A stretch of 64,000 bases of DNA from Apis mellifera (taxonomy: Eukaryota > Arthropoda > Insecta > Hymenoptera > Apidae). This document shows positions 46,600 through 60,000 of this stretch, one piece after another (position 1 is the first letter of the stretch; the number at the start of each line of letters is the position of its first letter). The position numbers and the translations under genes were made by a program. The notes under the pieces are model-generated. The model saw nothing but the letters and a program-made list of their open reading frames with translations. It ran no database searches and was not told where the DNA came from. The DNA lies in contig NC_037643.1 of the NCBI RefSeq assembly GCF_003254395.2, positions 14,712,963 to 14,776,962 on the forward strand, read 5' to 3'.

Positions 46600-48260
46600 G
46601 CGCTTTGCGCTTTTGCCCATCTCGATGATTTTTTAATGTCATCGCTCTGATTGACCTTTTTTAGGAGATTTTACTCGGAGCTGATTGTTCGAAGAGAAAT
46701 TTGAAAAGTTAAAAAGTAGATTGTTAATTATTTAAAAGAAAAGATACTTTATAATTTCTTGCCTCGATGATTTTTTTTTTTAACACGTGTCATCATTCTG
46801 ATTAATTTGAAAATTTTATTCGGAGGAGGTAGTTTTTATTAATTTTAAATTTATAGGTACTTTTTTATCTTGATGATTTTTTGATACGTGTCATCACTCT
46901 GATTAACGAAGATCAAGTTTGTGAAGATTTTATTCGAAGAGAAAAGGAAATTTGGAAAATTTAACCTAACCTAACTTAAGATTTTATTTGGAGTTAATTT
47001 TTCGAAGAGAAAATGAAATTTATATAAATTTATATACTTTTTTATTTTGATGATTTTTTAATAAGAATGTCATCATTCTTGAAAATTTTATTTGGAAGTA
47101 AATTAGAAAAATTTGAAAAAATTTTTTAATTATTAAAAATTGAAAATATTAAAATATTAAAATATTTAAAATATTAAAACAAAAAATACTTTACAATTTT
47201 CTGTCTTGATGATTTTTTTTAATACATTTTTTTAATTCATCACTCTGAAGATTTTACTCGAAAAGAAAACGAAATTTGAAAAATTAGAAAATAGATCGAA
47301 GCGATTATTAATTAATAACCTAACTTAACTTGAAGATTTTATTTGGAGGTAATTGTTCGAAGAGAAAACGAAATTTATATAAATTTATATACTTTTTTAT
47401 TTTGATGATTTTTTAATATGTGTCATCATTCTTGAAAATTTTATTTAGAGATAAATTAGAAAACGAAATTTGAAAAAATTTTTTAATTATTAAAAATTGA
47501 AAATATTAAAACAAAAAATACTTTACAATTTTCTGTCCTGATGATTTTTTTTAATATGTTTTTTTAATTCATCACTCTGAAGATTTTATTCGAAAAGAAA
47601 AGGAAATTTGAAAAATTAAAAAATAGATCGAAGCGATTATAATTAATAACTTAACCTAACCTAATCTAACTTGAAGATTTTATTTGGAAGTAATTGTTCG
47701 AAGAGAAAACAAAATTTATAGGTATTTTTTTATTTTAATGATTTTTTAATACGTGTCATCATTCTTGAAAATTTTATTTGGAGGTAAATTTGAAAAAATA
47801 AAATTTTTTAATTATTTAAAACAAAAGATTTGACTTTACAATTTTCTGTCTTGATGATTTTTTTTAAATACGTGTCATCACTCTGATTGATAAAGATTTT
47901 ACTCGAAGAGAAAAGGAAATTTGAAAAATTAAAAAATAGATCGAAGCGATTATTAATAATCTAACCTAACCTAACTTAACCTAACCTGAAGATTTTATTT
48001 GGAATTAATTCGAAGAGAAAACAAAATTTATAGGTATTTTTTTATTTTGATGATTTTTTAATACTCATCATTTTTGAAAATTTTATTTTGAGGTAAATTG
48101 TTAGAAAACGAAATTTGAAAGATTAAAAAGAAGATTAAATTGTTAATTATTTAGAAATAATAAAGTACAGTTTTCTATTTTGATAATGTTTTAATACGTG
48201 TCATCACTTTGATTAACTTGAAGATTTTACTCGGAGGTAAACGTTTCTTCGTTAAAAAAC
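46600..48260. repeat. Satellite-like array 2 with ~325-bp dimeric period and CCTAA motifs
   Basis: The motif GATGATTTTTTAATACGTG followed by TCATCA-TCT recurs about eleven times, near 46624, 46764, 46874, 47050, 47208, 47404, 47540, 47737, 47853, 48049 and 48180. From 47050 on, short and long spacings alternate, giving a dimer of roughly 310-355 bp. Runs of AACCTAACCTAA-type sequence occur near 46962, 47325, 47650 and 47955, at one position in the dimer. Confidence 0.93.
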
Positions 48261-49959
48261 GATTAACGGAAGCTTTAATTTAGATAGATTTATCAGATTA
48301 AGAAAAGAGAAACGATAAATTGGCCGGGCGATTTAAGCGAATTTTCATTTAATTTTAATCGAAAAGGTGAATAATCGGATTAATAATTTTTTAACATCGA
48401 TGAAACTTTGATAACACATCTTGAAATATTATTGGAAGGATGATATATTTTCGATAATTTCACGAAACTTTTTTTTTCCCTATCCAATCCGAATTAAAAT
48501 ATTCGAAAATAGATGAACAATAATTTACATCGTATAACGAGCTATTGCACGAGCTATTCGCTTCAATGTAACGAAGAGAGTTAAATAATAATCGTAATAA
48601 AAATTTCTCTCGAATAAAAATTCACTTTTAATCTACGCTCTCAATTGCACGAAAAAATTCAAAATTCAAAATTCAAAATTCTTTTATTCCCCCCCTCCTC
48701 TTCCCTCGAATCGAAAAATATCAACGAACATACCTTTCACGGCCACCGATTTTTCGCGCTGTCTCCGCGCGAAAATTTCAAAAGGCAAAAAAAGGAAGCT
48801 CCGCTTTGAACTCAGGCTCAAAGCATAACGAGCCGTTGCTCTGCAAGAATAATATTCGCCGCGCGGCACAAATATCAAAAACGATACGTCGGAAAAACAG
48901 AGGGAGAGGGGAGAGTGGGAGGGAGAGGGGAGGGGAGAGCGAAAATCGCGAGAGACGAGAGGAAATTTTCGAGGAAAAATGAAAATCCAGTTGACGAGTG
49001 AAACGTCGAGTATAAACGTCGTTATTACTTTTATTTAAAAAATATAAACCCGAATTTGCGAAAAAAATAATTAATCCTACCTCCCTTTTCTCTCCAACGA
49101 GTTTTCGCGACGAGAGAAAAATCAGAGTTTGCTAAATTCGAACTTTTTTTTCCTACGCGAATCCTACGCGTGGAAGTAAGAAAGATCGTTCTCGTTTAAA
49201 TCACTTAATTTACTTCGTCTTCGTTTATTGAAAAATTTCCTTTTCTAAAGTCGTCCAAAACTTCTTCCACCAGTTCGAAAGATCGAACTACGACAAATTG
49301 GATTGTCAAAAAACGAACGAGCAACAAGATATGAAAAAAAGAAGAAGAGAAAAAAAGAGCAGAAAGAAGCGAGCGACGCAGCAATGTCGGAAACGTAACG
49401 CGGAATACGAAAGTTTGGATGAGCGGGATCGACGATGTGTATCGAAAAATCGTAGAGGTGGAAGTGCGAGTGAAATCCTGCGGAAATAGAAGCTTCTGCC
49501 ACGAGAGATGGCGCTCGTGTGGCGACTGACGTTGACGGTTCAAAGTCGACACGTGTCGCAACGTTCTCGTTTCGTGTTATCCTCCCATCGATCGATTCGC
49601 GAAAAAAGTGCATCGAAAATGCCACTTACCAAGCTTTCACGATATTCGCGTTTATTTCGTTTCCCGGTTCGCAAGGATTTTTTATGGAAACGATGTTTCC
49701 AGAAGCCAGTTCCTTTTCTTTACTCAACTCGATATATATATATATTATTCGCGGGCGAGATTACGTGGAGAAGGTTCTCGAAGCTTCGAACGTTTTCACT
49801 CCTAGAAAGCGAAAATCAGTGTTTGAAAAAATGTTCAATAATCGGAATGTTATCGAGCCGAACCCCGATTTCGACAACACATCTCTCATCGTGAAATGAA
49901 TGTAAAAAAGACGAGCTACGAGTTTTTTTAACGAATGTGTATATTCAGATATTGGACGC

Positions 49960-50350
49960 GTGCCGTTCAGTGGAAAGAAGTATCGCGAGAGACATCTTGT
50001 TGACAACGAGAAAAGGAAAGTTGTGAATTGGATATTCAAAATGGTAAAAATTATTTTCGAAACTATTAATTATTTCGATATTAATACATTAATATATCTA
50101 TTCGTATACGTTTATACAATTATTAGTAATAGTAATTCTCTGAACTTTATGTCTATGTTAATGCTTTGAATTGGATTAGGTTAGGTTAACCGTTCGAGTA
50201 CAAAATTTGTAAATTGAAACTATCGTTACAAATCGTAATTTCTTCTCTGTATTTCACGCTTATGCATCGAGGTTTAGATGTAGAATATCTATATAGAATG
50301 ATCGTTTTGAATCGGTATACGTGATCAAATTAACCAATCAGACTCGCTTT
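49960..50350 (+). repeat. Dispersed element, copy 3
   Basis: Blocks shared with the copies at 11.8 and 14.6 kb are CAGTGGAAAGAAGTATCG, GATATTCAAAATGGTAAA, GTTACAAATCGTAATT, GGTTTAGATGTAGAATAT and AATTAACCAATCAGAC. The element is GC-poor with no intact coding frame. Confidence 0.65.
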
Positions 50351-53300
50351 CCATCTTTCCACCGGTGAACAGTGCAAGTGATATAGCAATAAGAAATAAG
50401 TGATACGTTAAATGGAGATCTCGAAGACATGTTCCTTTTTGAAACATCTTTGAGTAATCGATATTCGAGTAATAATTGTAAAAAAAAAAAATTTTGATTA
50501 TTTATTTATACAACAGATTATCGAGCGATATATATATCATTCAAAATTTTGCCATCACGAAATTTTACCAAAGTTTGACACTCCTCGATTAATGCACGAT
50601 TCGTTTCGCAAACGTCATTATTCATGTCGCGACTAGTTGGTCACCTGCTCTTCGACATAACTCTCGAGATTTATTATCATGGAACTGGTGAATGCGGTTC
50701 GATATCGAATCGTTTATTCCTCTTTATTCGGATTTAAATTTTATATCGCGAATATCCGAGTTTTGAAAAATTCCAAAAGCCAGGAGGAGAGGTTTCGTAC
50801 TCGAGCTTATTTCGACACACCTGTTGTATTGAAATTGTACTGAGCTATATAAGTTTATTATACGAGGAAATATTTATCTTGCGAGTATATCTAGAGTGAG
50901 CATATCGACCGAGCATTGTAAATATTTATTAAGGAAACGAATTTTATTTTACTTAAATATATCCAAATTTCTGATTTAACCGAATTAACGAATTAGTGAA
51001 TTATTATGATTAAACATAATCAATTTTTAATCCAAACTCAAACTTATCAAAATATTATCCCTAGGATTCGATTCGAGGAAAAAAGTTTCAACATCCACGG
51101 GGGGAACGGGAAGAGGAGAAACGAAGTGAAATTATCGCAAATATGCAGTCTATAACCGAGGTATTTATTCAATCGATTGGAGAGGAGATATGTATCCAAG
51201 TTTTATAGTGGTGTTTCCGCGTAGATACCAAGGTATCGAGTATCTCGTCGCCGAGTTAATAAACGAGAGAGGGAGGGAGAGGGAGCATAGCCTCGGCTCG
51301 CGTTGAAAAGTTTTTACGAAATAAGGAAAAATGATAAAACTTTGGAACGGAGACGACAGCTTCCTCCCCGCCTACGCGACGCGATATTGTTCACACGCTA
51401 AAAGCCGAGACGTTTTCCTAGCTTCTCCCTCCCCGCACGCATCTTCCCATATTTTCTTGTTTACAATGGCGGTGCAGCACGTTGCTCCGCCCCCCTCCCC
51501 AAACTCCTTCCACCGCTCGTTCGTTAAACGAACAATCTATCCAATCTATCTCGTTTGTTCATTTATCGAATCGTTTAATTTATAATTTTTTTTTTCGATT
51601 TATAATTGTATCAAAAATAGATAATAAATTAAAAAGGAAAAAGGAATATAATTCATTTTGATATATTATGAATACATATGAATTGCGTTATATATATGCG
51701 GAATTTTAATATTTTTTTTGGAGATTGAAGATCCTGTTTTTTTATTTTTATATACACGTCTATGCGAGAATACAATAAATTGTATTATTGTAGAAATTTT
51801 TTAAAAGATATTTCTGAGAATATCTCGATTATATCGATCCAATGTATCGTATTTTCCAATTGCGTGTCGCGATAAATTATTAAAAAAATTTTTTTTTATT
51901 ATATAAATTATTTTCACGTATCCACCCGAGGATATAATGAATTGGACATGGAAATTTAATCGCATTTAAAAAAAAGCCTTCTCACGATTTCGATTTATTT
52001 CATAATTCGAAAATTTTCGGGAATATCATAAATTATAATTTATTATATATAATACTGATTGAGAATTTGGTATATCGAGTCCAAACTCGTTTCTCTTCGC
52101 GAGTCGAGCTCGTTGCACGTAAGAAATCGCATCAACCGGGCTACTTTCGCGTCAAGTTTTCGATCAAGTTTCTTCTTATATACGATCGGTGAGGATATCG
52201 CGATTGAAACGAAGGCGGTCGAGGGAGTCCTTTCTCGGGTCGCTCGTTCTCAAAAGAGTAGGTAAGCGGTAACAGGAGTGGTAGTATCGAGTATTCTCCC
52301 GTCGGTTGTTGGTAATCCTGAATAATACCGGCGGCCAAGATGCGGCGGCCAGAAGCATGGCCTCGTCGATCCTCTTTGCTTCGGCGAGCGAAACGAAACT
52401 TTCAAAATGGCTACCCTATAATTTTTTATTCTTTTCTTTTTTTTCTCGATATACATATTTAAGATTTTTCTCTTTTCTTTTTTTAATATGTATGGTGATG
52501 TAAATGTTGAAAAAATATGTATATATATTTTTTTTTCATATCGTAATTTAATAGGAGGGAACGTTTGATATAGGAAATAAATATTAATAAGGTTTTTGAG
52601 CGTGTAAGGTTAAATTCGAGCGCGAAACTTGTTTGTTGTTCGTGTTATTCTTCATTAAAGGATTCATCCAGCCTGAAAATTTCCGATTTTTATATATGAA
52701 GGTTTGTGTATATACAATGGAAATTCGTTTTTTCGAGAACCAAGCGTGAAATTTTTAGCATTTTGTCGTAGCTCCCAATATCGCTGGATATTTTTTTTTT
52801 TTTTTTATCCCTTTTTTAGAATGGTGAATTTTTTACAGAACGGAATTTAGAAATATTCCATCCACGATCCATTATGCTTTATACATATATGCAATTTTTA
52901 CGAAGATATATTTTTGAAATTGGTTATATATACATATTTATATATTAATATTTCGATTGGATGCGTAAAATTACGTTGCTGATCGTTTCAAGTCGGTTAT
53001 TTAAATTGTAGAAAAATTCTATCCCTCGAATTTGGGAATATTAAATTTATCTCTCGTTATTTTTGAAGAAGAATCAAAGGAATTCGATTATTTCTGATTT
53101 TCTAATTTAAATAAAAAACAACCTCGAGATCGTCATATCCTTTCGTTTTGTTCAAAATCGTTTACAAAAATTTCTCTCTAAGTTGTGGAATAATTTTATT
53201 AATAATCAAAAATATATATAATAAAACATGCTAGAAGCATTTTTATTATTATTTTATATTATTTTATTATATTTTATTATTATTTTTAGAATTATATTAG

Positions 53301-54479
53301 AAATTTTCTGAAATAATTTTTTCAAAAAAATTGCTCACATTCCTTTTCATTATATTCGATGGAAACTTTTCTGATATTACATTTTAAAAAAACTCTTTAT
53401 CCTCGTATATTTCCTTTCCACGATTATTAATATTTAGGAATTAATAATGTTTTTTATCATTTCACATTGGATTGATAATAAATGAGAAAAGAATCGATTC
53501 GTCTGTTTTTTTCTATTTTTTTTATTACGAATAAAAAAATTCGAATTTGCATCGACGGTCGATAATGAAAATGGACGAAAGATGAAAGAGAATTGTGACG
53601 AATGAAAAGAAAAAACAGTTTAGACTTATGAATTTTTATTATTTATTTAATCAACTGCAAACGTTCTGATGAAATCAATAATCATTATATATTAACGTAT
53701 ATTATTTGAAAGAAAAAAGTCAATATATATTTTCAATCAAAAATATAAATTTCAATTTTATAACGAATATGATATTTTAATTTAACGTCTATTTTAATTT
53801 AAATCGTTATAAATTATCGATAAGTTTTTTTATTCTTTTTAAAATTAAGTAATTACTTCACGTTAGAAATTCACAAATCTAGTAACTTTTTTATACGTTC
53901 CACGCGATAAGAGTCGGAGACGGTTAGAGAAACGTGCAGCGCCATATCCTATTCACGAGCAAATATAAATACACCAGATACACACGAATCGTATAAATTC
54001 GTTCTTTCTTTGATCGACTAAAATTGAAAACTCAAAAATCTCGCGACGGGAAAGCTTTGCAACACGCAATTAATTCCTATCTTTATCTCGCAACAACGTG
54101 GCTGCCGAGTCTCTGTATCATCGTTGTTCAACTGTACTACTGCTCCGTCGATACAAAGGAAAAGAAGGAGGTCTCTCGGTTTATTGGCGCGTTGCCATCG
54201 CAGCGCGGCGCAAAAAAAAGCTGTGTGACGTATGAAGCGGCGCGCGATCCGCGCTAATACTGCAAAATTCATTTCGTAGCCAGGAAGCATAGCCGCCTAA
54301 ACCCATTCCCGCCAAGAACCGGCGCGGTGTAAAACATTATTCCACATTACGCTTCACCGAGCCCCTAGAACACTGGATGAATTATTTCGCCGCCTCCTTC
54401 CGCCTCCCCCGCCCACTTTCCCCGCTAATCCTTCACTTTCTAACACCGCGGCCCGTCCCAAATAAATATATAGCGGTTA

Positions 54480-55450
54480 CATCGTTCTGCGAAATTTTTA
54501 TCCACAGAAATTTTTTTACACGATTTTATTATATACGATTTATATTTTAATCAGAAACGTTATTCTCCACCGCGTTATTTTGCTGCTTTGCAGTGAAATT
54601 TTTATCCACAATTTTTAACCGAATAGAAGTGGAATTATCGATTTCTTACGAACGAAGTGTTGAGCAAGGACGTAACGTAACGCGTGTATATTGTACATCT
54701 TTGTGAAAAGAATAGTCTCGACAGCGATAATTCTATTTCATTTTTATTTGTTCGATTCTTACGTTTCGATTCTGGATGAATTTGCTTCGTGAAGGGTTAA
54801 TGTAACGTAAAATATGTATTTTGTATATTTTAAAAAAAATAGTCTCGAAAATGATAATTTTATCTTTTCCTCGGAACGTTCTTACGATATTTTTCTATTT
54901 TAAAATTTTTTTCCACATAAAGTGGATGGAAGTAGAATTGATAATATAAAGATCCCGAATGAATTTGTTTCGTGAAAGATTAATTAAAGGAATTAATGTA
55001 ACGTAAAAAAATAATCTCGACAGTGATAATTTTATTCCTTTTTCGTTCGTTCGATCACGGAACATTTTTGCGTTATTTTGCTACTTTGCATTGAAATTCT
55101 TATCCGCAGAAAGTGGATGGGAGCGAAATTGAGAAATAAACATACGTTTCGACCTTGAATTCGAACTTTATCTACTCGAGAACGTTCTTACGTTATTTTT
55201 AAAATTTTTTTTACATTTCCTGAATGAATTCGTTTCATGAGTGTATCGTAATATTTTGTAATTTTATTTTGTCCTCTCCTTTATTTATTCGATTACAAAA
55301 CGTTCTTATCTTTCTATTTTGCATTGAGATTTTTTATCCACGGAACCGGATGGAATTGAGATATAAAATTTTTTACTTCTCGACGATGATGATTTTATTT
55401 CTCCTTCTTTATTCGTTCGATTAGAATAGAACGTCCTTCTATTTTGCTAT
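54480..55450. repeat. Satellite-like tandem array 3
   Basis: Diverged copies of a unit containing GCATTGAAATTCTTATCC, AAAGTGGATGGAAG, TGAATTTGTTTCGTGAA, TAATGTAACGTAAAA and CTCGACAGTGATAATTTTAT recur about four or five times, with a period of very roughly 170-230 bp. Confidence 0.85.
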
Positions 55451-55769
55451 TTTGCGTAAAAAAAAATTCGATTATTCCACACACAAACATATATATATAT
55501 ATACACACGTATACAAGGGGATAGAAACGTGTGTACCTTACACGGAAATTGAATTACAGTCAAATTATTGGCCCGTCATTCCATTCGGATGGGGCATTAG
55601 CCCGTATCCCGATAGAACATCCGGATGGATAGAAAAACGATCCGATCGACCGACCAACGGAAATTTCCTGCAGTTCCCCTAGATTTCCCTAGATTGCCCC
55701 TCGACATCGTCCATCCGCATAATTGACCGGAAATACCGCGAATCGATGAATTTATTTGTTTTTAAAATC

Positions 55770-57060
55770 CAAAACGAGTGACTACGAAATTCATTATCTT
55801 AGAATATCGATATATCGATCAATCTTAAATATTATTATTATAAAAAAAATAAATAAATAAAACATACGTATCCATATTTTTGTCGACGAATTTATCGTCA
55901 AAATCCTTTTTCGAACAAATAATTATAAAAATTTATTATTTTAGAATATCGATATAATCGAAGTACTATTTTATCATCAGAATCTTTTCAATCTTTTCAA
56001 CAAATAAGCACAAAATTTATTATTTTAAAATATCGATACGGTAATTCTTAAAGTATTATTTTAAAAAAATCCATATTTTTGTCGATGCCAAAATCGTTCC
56101 TTGAACGAATAATTACAAAATTTTAGAATATCGATATATATCGAAATAGTATTCAAAAAAAATTTACGTATTTTTAAAATGGGACACGACAGGATGAATT
56201 TATTATCAAAATCTTGTTTTATTACAAAATTCATTATTTCAGAATATTGATATAATCTTAAAAGTATTATTTAAAAAAATACGTATCTATTTTATCATCA
56301 AAATCTTGTTTTCAAAAATAACTACAAAATTTATTATTTTAGAATATCGATACGATCAATTCTCAAATTCTCTATTATTTAAAAAAAATCTACGAATCCA
56401 TATTTTTGTCAATGTCAAAATTGTTCTTCGAACGAATAATTAACAAAATTTAATTTACGAAAATAAAATTACAAAATTTTAAAATATCGATATATATCGA
56501 AATAGTATTCAAAAAAATTTATGTATTTTTAAAATAGGACACGACAGGATGAATTTATTATCAAAATCTTGTTTTATTACAAAATTCATTATTTCAGAAT
56601 ATCGATATAATCTTAAAAGTATTATTTAAAAAAATACGTATCTATTTTATCATCAAAATCTTGTTTTCAAAAATAACTACAAAATTCTCAAATTCTCTAT
56701 TATTTAAAAAAAATCTACATATCCATAATTTTTGATATATGAATTTATCAAAATCGTTCTTTGAATAATTACAAAATTTTAGAATATCGATATAGTCGAA
56801 GTATTATTTAAAAAAATTAAATACGTATTTTTAAAATCTTATTTTGAACATATAATTACAAAATTTATTATCTTAGAATATCGATACAGTCAATTCTCAA
56901 AGTATTATTTTAATAAAAATAATCTATGTATCCATATTTTTGTCGATGAATTTATTATCAAAATCCTTTTTTGAACGAATAATTACAAAATTCATTATTT
57001 TAGAATATCGATACAGTCGAAGTAGTATTTAAAAAAAAATCTATCCATATTTTTAAAATG
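55770..57060. repeat. Satellite-like tandem array 4
   Basis: The motif TTTTAGAATATCGATA recurs about a dozen times with CCATATTTTTGTCGATGAAT and TTATCATCAAAATCTTG. Stretches starting at about 56171 and 56526 are nearly identical for over 150 bases, giving a longer unit of about 355 bp inside the array. Confidence 0.93.
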
Positions 57061-60000
57061 CGAAACTATTCTCAAATATTCATATTATTTCTATCATGAT
57101 ATCCATACTCTTCTCTCAACATCTTTACGAGCGTAGATTAGAATAGGAAACATGTTCCAACTTATTGCATCTTTTCTACAAGAACTCGGTGGAAAAATAA
57201 CGGTTTTATTATCCAGATTACTAAAAAATCTTATTTTTCGTCGCTAAAGAAAAGAAGAAAAACATATACGAAAAAAAAATTTCATCCTGTTCTTTCTTCT
57301 CGCAATTCGAGATCGAGATAACAAATCGAAACGAAAAAAACCGAGAAAAATTAATATCAATTATAAAATTATCAAAAAACGCGAAAAAATTCAATTCGAA
57401 ACGTTGCGCTGCAAAAGAAAAAAAATTTCGAAGAATTTTATATTATACATTTTTCCGAGCCAGTCTCCAACGAATCGAAGAATCGATAACGAGAAGATCG
57501 TGCATCGATAACCTAAACCGAGAATCGGTCGATAAAGAAGAACGCATCGAGAACGGTTTCTTGCCCGACTCCGTGCCGATCCAATTGGACGAAAAGATTG
57601 AAGCGGTTAGGGTTAATATTAATACTGGAAATTGGCGGGACCGCGTTACAAGGGAAATTGCCTCGAGTTACGGGCGAGGCGGCAATCATCAGACGTCTTC
57701 GTCGCAAGATTTCAGAGGAGCTGCTTTAACCCGGCCGGATGCCATCCGCTGATACGGGATTCACGAATTTCCACCGTAAATAACCGCCCGCTTAACCCTC
57801 GCTTAAACCCAACTTAAGGTCGCCCCACCGAGGGGCGAAAACTTCGCGAACAATCTCTTTCGACGCCCGAAACCTTATTAAATCCCCCCCACCCTTCAAC
57901 GAAAACACTCTCTGATTCGAGAAACAGATCCGTTTTCGATACATCAGGGATCCTCGATTCCCGAGATTAAGCCAGATTTCGTTTATATTGTTTATTGAAA
58001 TTGGCTTGGGCGATCGTGGAGACGACCCGTTAAATAAGAATCATTTATCGAGAATCGATCGTGTTTCGAAGCTTTCAAGAAGTATTTCCCCCCATATCTA
58101 AGGGGATTAATCTATCCCTCGGTTGTGATGTCGTAAATAATAGATTTGTTTCTTATTTTCGAAGAGTGAATTATCAAATTGTCGTTATTATCAAATTGTA
58201 GTGTTCGTAAAACAGCAGGACGATTTTTGATTTTACGAAAAAAATAATTTCTAAATTTAATAAATAAATTAATTACAATTCTTCCTAGAATAGAAATAAT
58301 TCGATAGTATAACTCATAAAGAATTATTATAAAAGATATAAAAGAATGAAGAAAAAAATTTTTATCATCGAGCGCACAAATATATACGTAAATAACATGA
58401 TATACTTCGATGCGATATTCTCGTTTCGTCGCAGCAACGACGAAAAACCAACTCCCTCTCTCCCTCCCTCCCTCCTCTCATTCGCACAAACGAGAGGCGA
58501 AGGTTTAATTCCTCGAAATCGATCTGGAATAATCGTACACGTTGTACCCATTTGTAAAATGCAATTTACGTGTTACGTTATGCAACATCGATTTTATGTG
58601 CCAAACCTTGACTTATAATCCGTATAAATATGGGAGAGATTTCGCGGGGGAGAGCATCAACGGTGAAACGCGCGCGAAACAATTCGTCTACCGTGTTACG
58701 TATATAATTCATCCTGATAATTATGTACGCCGTGCGAAGATAAGCCGCCACGCGAATACGAGCCACGAGAGGTATAGCGGGATGGCGGGCGCAACAGTCG
58801 CATTAATTTCTCTTAAATCATAATAGGCGGAATTAGTATATATCTAGACTACTCGCATTACCTATTTTACCGCCCGTGAATACGATCGTGAATATAACTG
58901 GAATGGGTGTGCAAGATCGATAATTCCGCGATTCGTTCCGTTCTAATGACGTTTTAATGCTTACGTGCGCGAAGATATTCCCCGCGTGTCGTTGAAAAAT
59001 TCACGCCGTATGAATCATTCCTGGATTCCTGTTATCCTGTCGTTCGTTATTCATTTCGGGAATAATATGAAATTTCTATTGGAATTCGATATCAATTTTT
59101 TTTCTCTCTCTCTTTCTCGACGAGAATAGTATCTTTTATACGAAGGGAATCCTGAAAATCATTGATCATTGATTTTGTAAATACGAATTGATGCTTTTAG
59201 ATTCCATTGTATTAATGGTTTCGGGTTTATTCTGCATTTGGAAACGAAAGAATTTCTTAAAGGGAAAATTCAGAATCTTATAAAAATTATTTTTGTATTC
59301 ATATTAGCTGATGGTAAAATATAACGTAAAAAACTTTGAAGATTAAATTGGCACGTCTCTATAAATTAATTTCGAATTTCTTTCGTCCCATTCATAGATA
59401 ACCGAGAGATAAGTAATTATAAAAATTAGATTACAAATCTTGTCGAGTTTCTCTCTTCCGTGGCACGATTTCAGAACGAAGATTATAATATCATTATGAA
59501 AAGTATACTCGTTTCGCGGATTGCACGCTTTCAAAGCTGCGGAAGCAGCTTTCAGAACGATCCATTCGATACTCTCGCATTTCCTTTTCATTTCACAATC
59601 CTTCTCCATTCTCGTCCAACTATTTCATCCTTGGCCCGGCGAACAACTTGTCTCGAGGAATTTCACCAACGATGACGATTCAAAACGATCGTAGAATTCT
59701 ATTCAACGACACTCGCGCACACGGAAAATAACGATTGAAAAGTTTTTTTTTTTTTTTTTTCATCCGACGAAAGAAGGAAATTACGAGAGTTTTGGCCCGT
59801 TTGTTTATGCAGATCAAAAATTAGAGCAGGCCGTGCGGATAATTGGAAACGCATTACTTCTGCTCTTCTATATCGTGTGCCGGTAATTAAGCTGTCATTT
59901 GCACCGTCCGAGTTCCCCGTCCGCCATTTTTACGAGTCCAGAGCCATCAAAGAGCCGTGGCTGATTTCTTGAACGTCCACTGACCAGAGAGGGAAAGTAA

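Noticed and set aside
46955..47995. CCTAA runs considered as a chromosome end
   Set aside because: The runs are only a few units long, interrupted, and followed by 16 kb of ordinary sequence.
43640..48260. Regularly spaced repeats considered as a CRISPR-like array
   Set aside because: The repeats are diverged, the spacers are themselves repeated, and the context is a eukaryotic intron-rich region.
49205..49625. Minus-strand frames with hydrophobic stretches, considered as a signal-peptide exon
   Set aside because: The hydrophobicity is spread along the frame, several overlapping frames are open, and no donor in the right phase was found.
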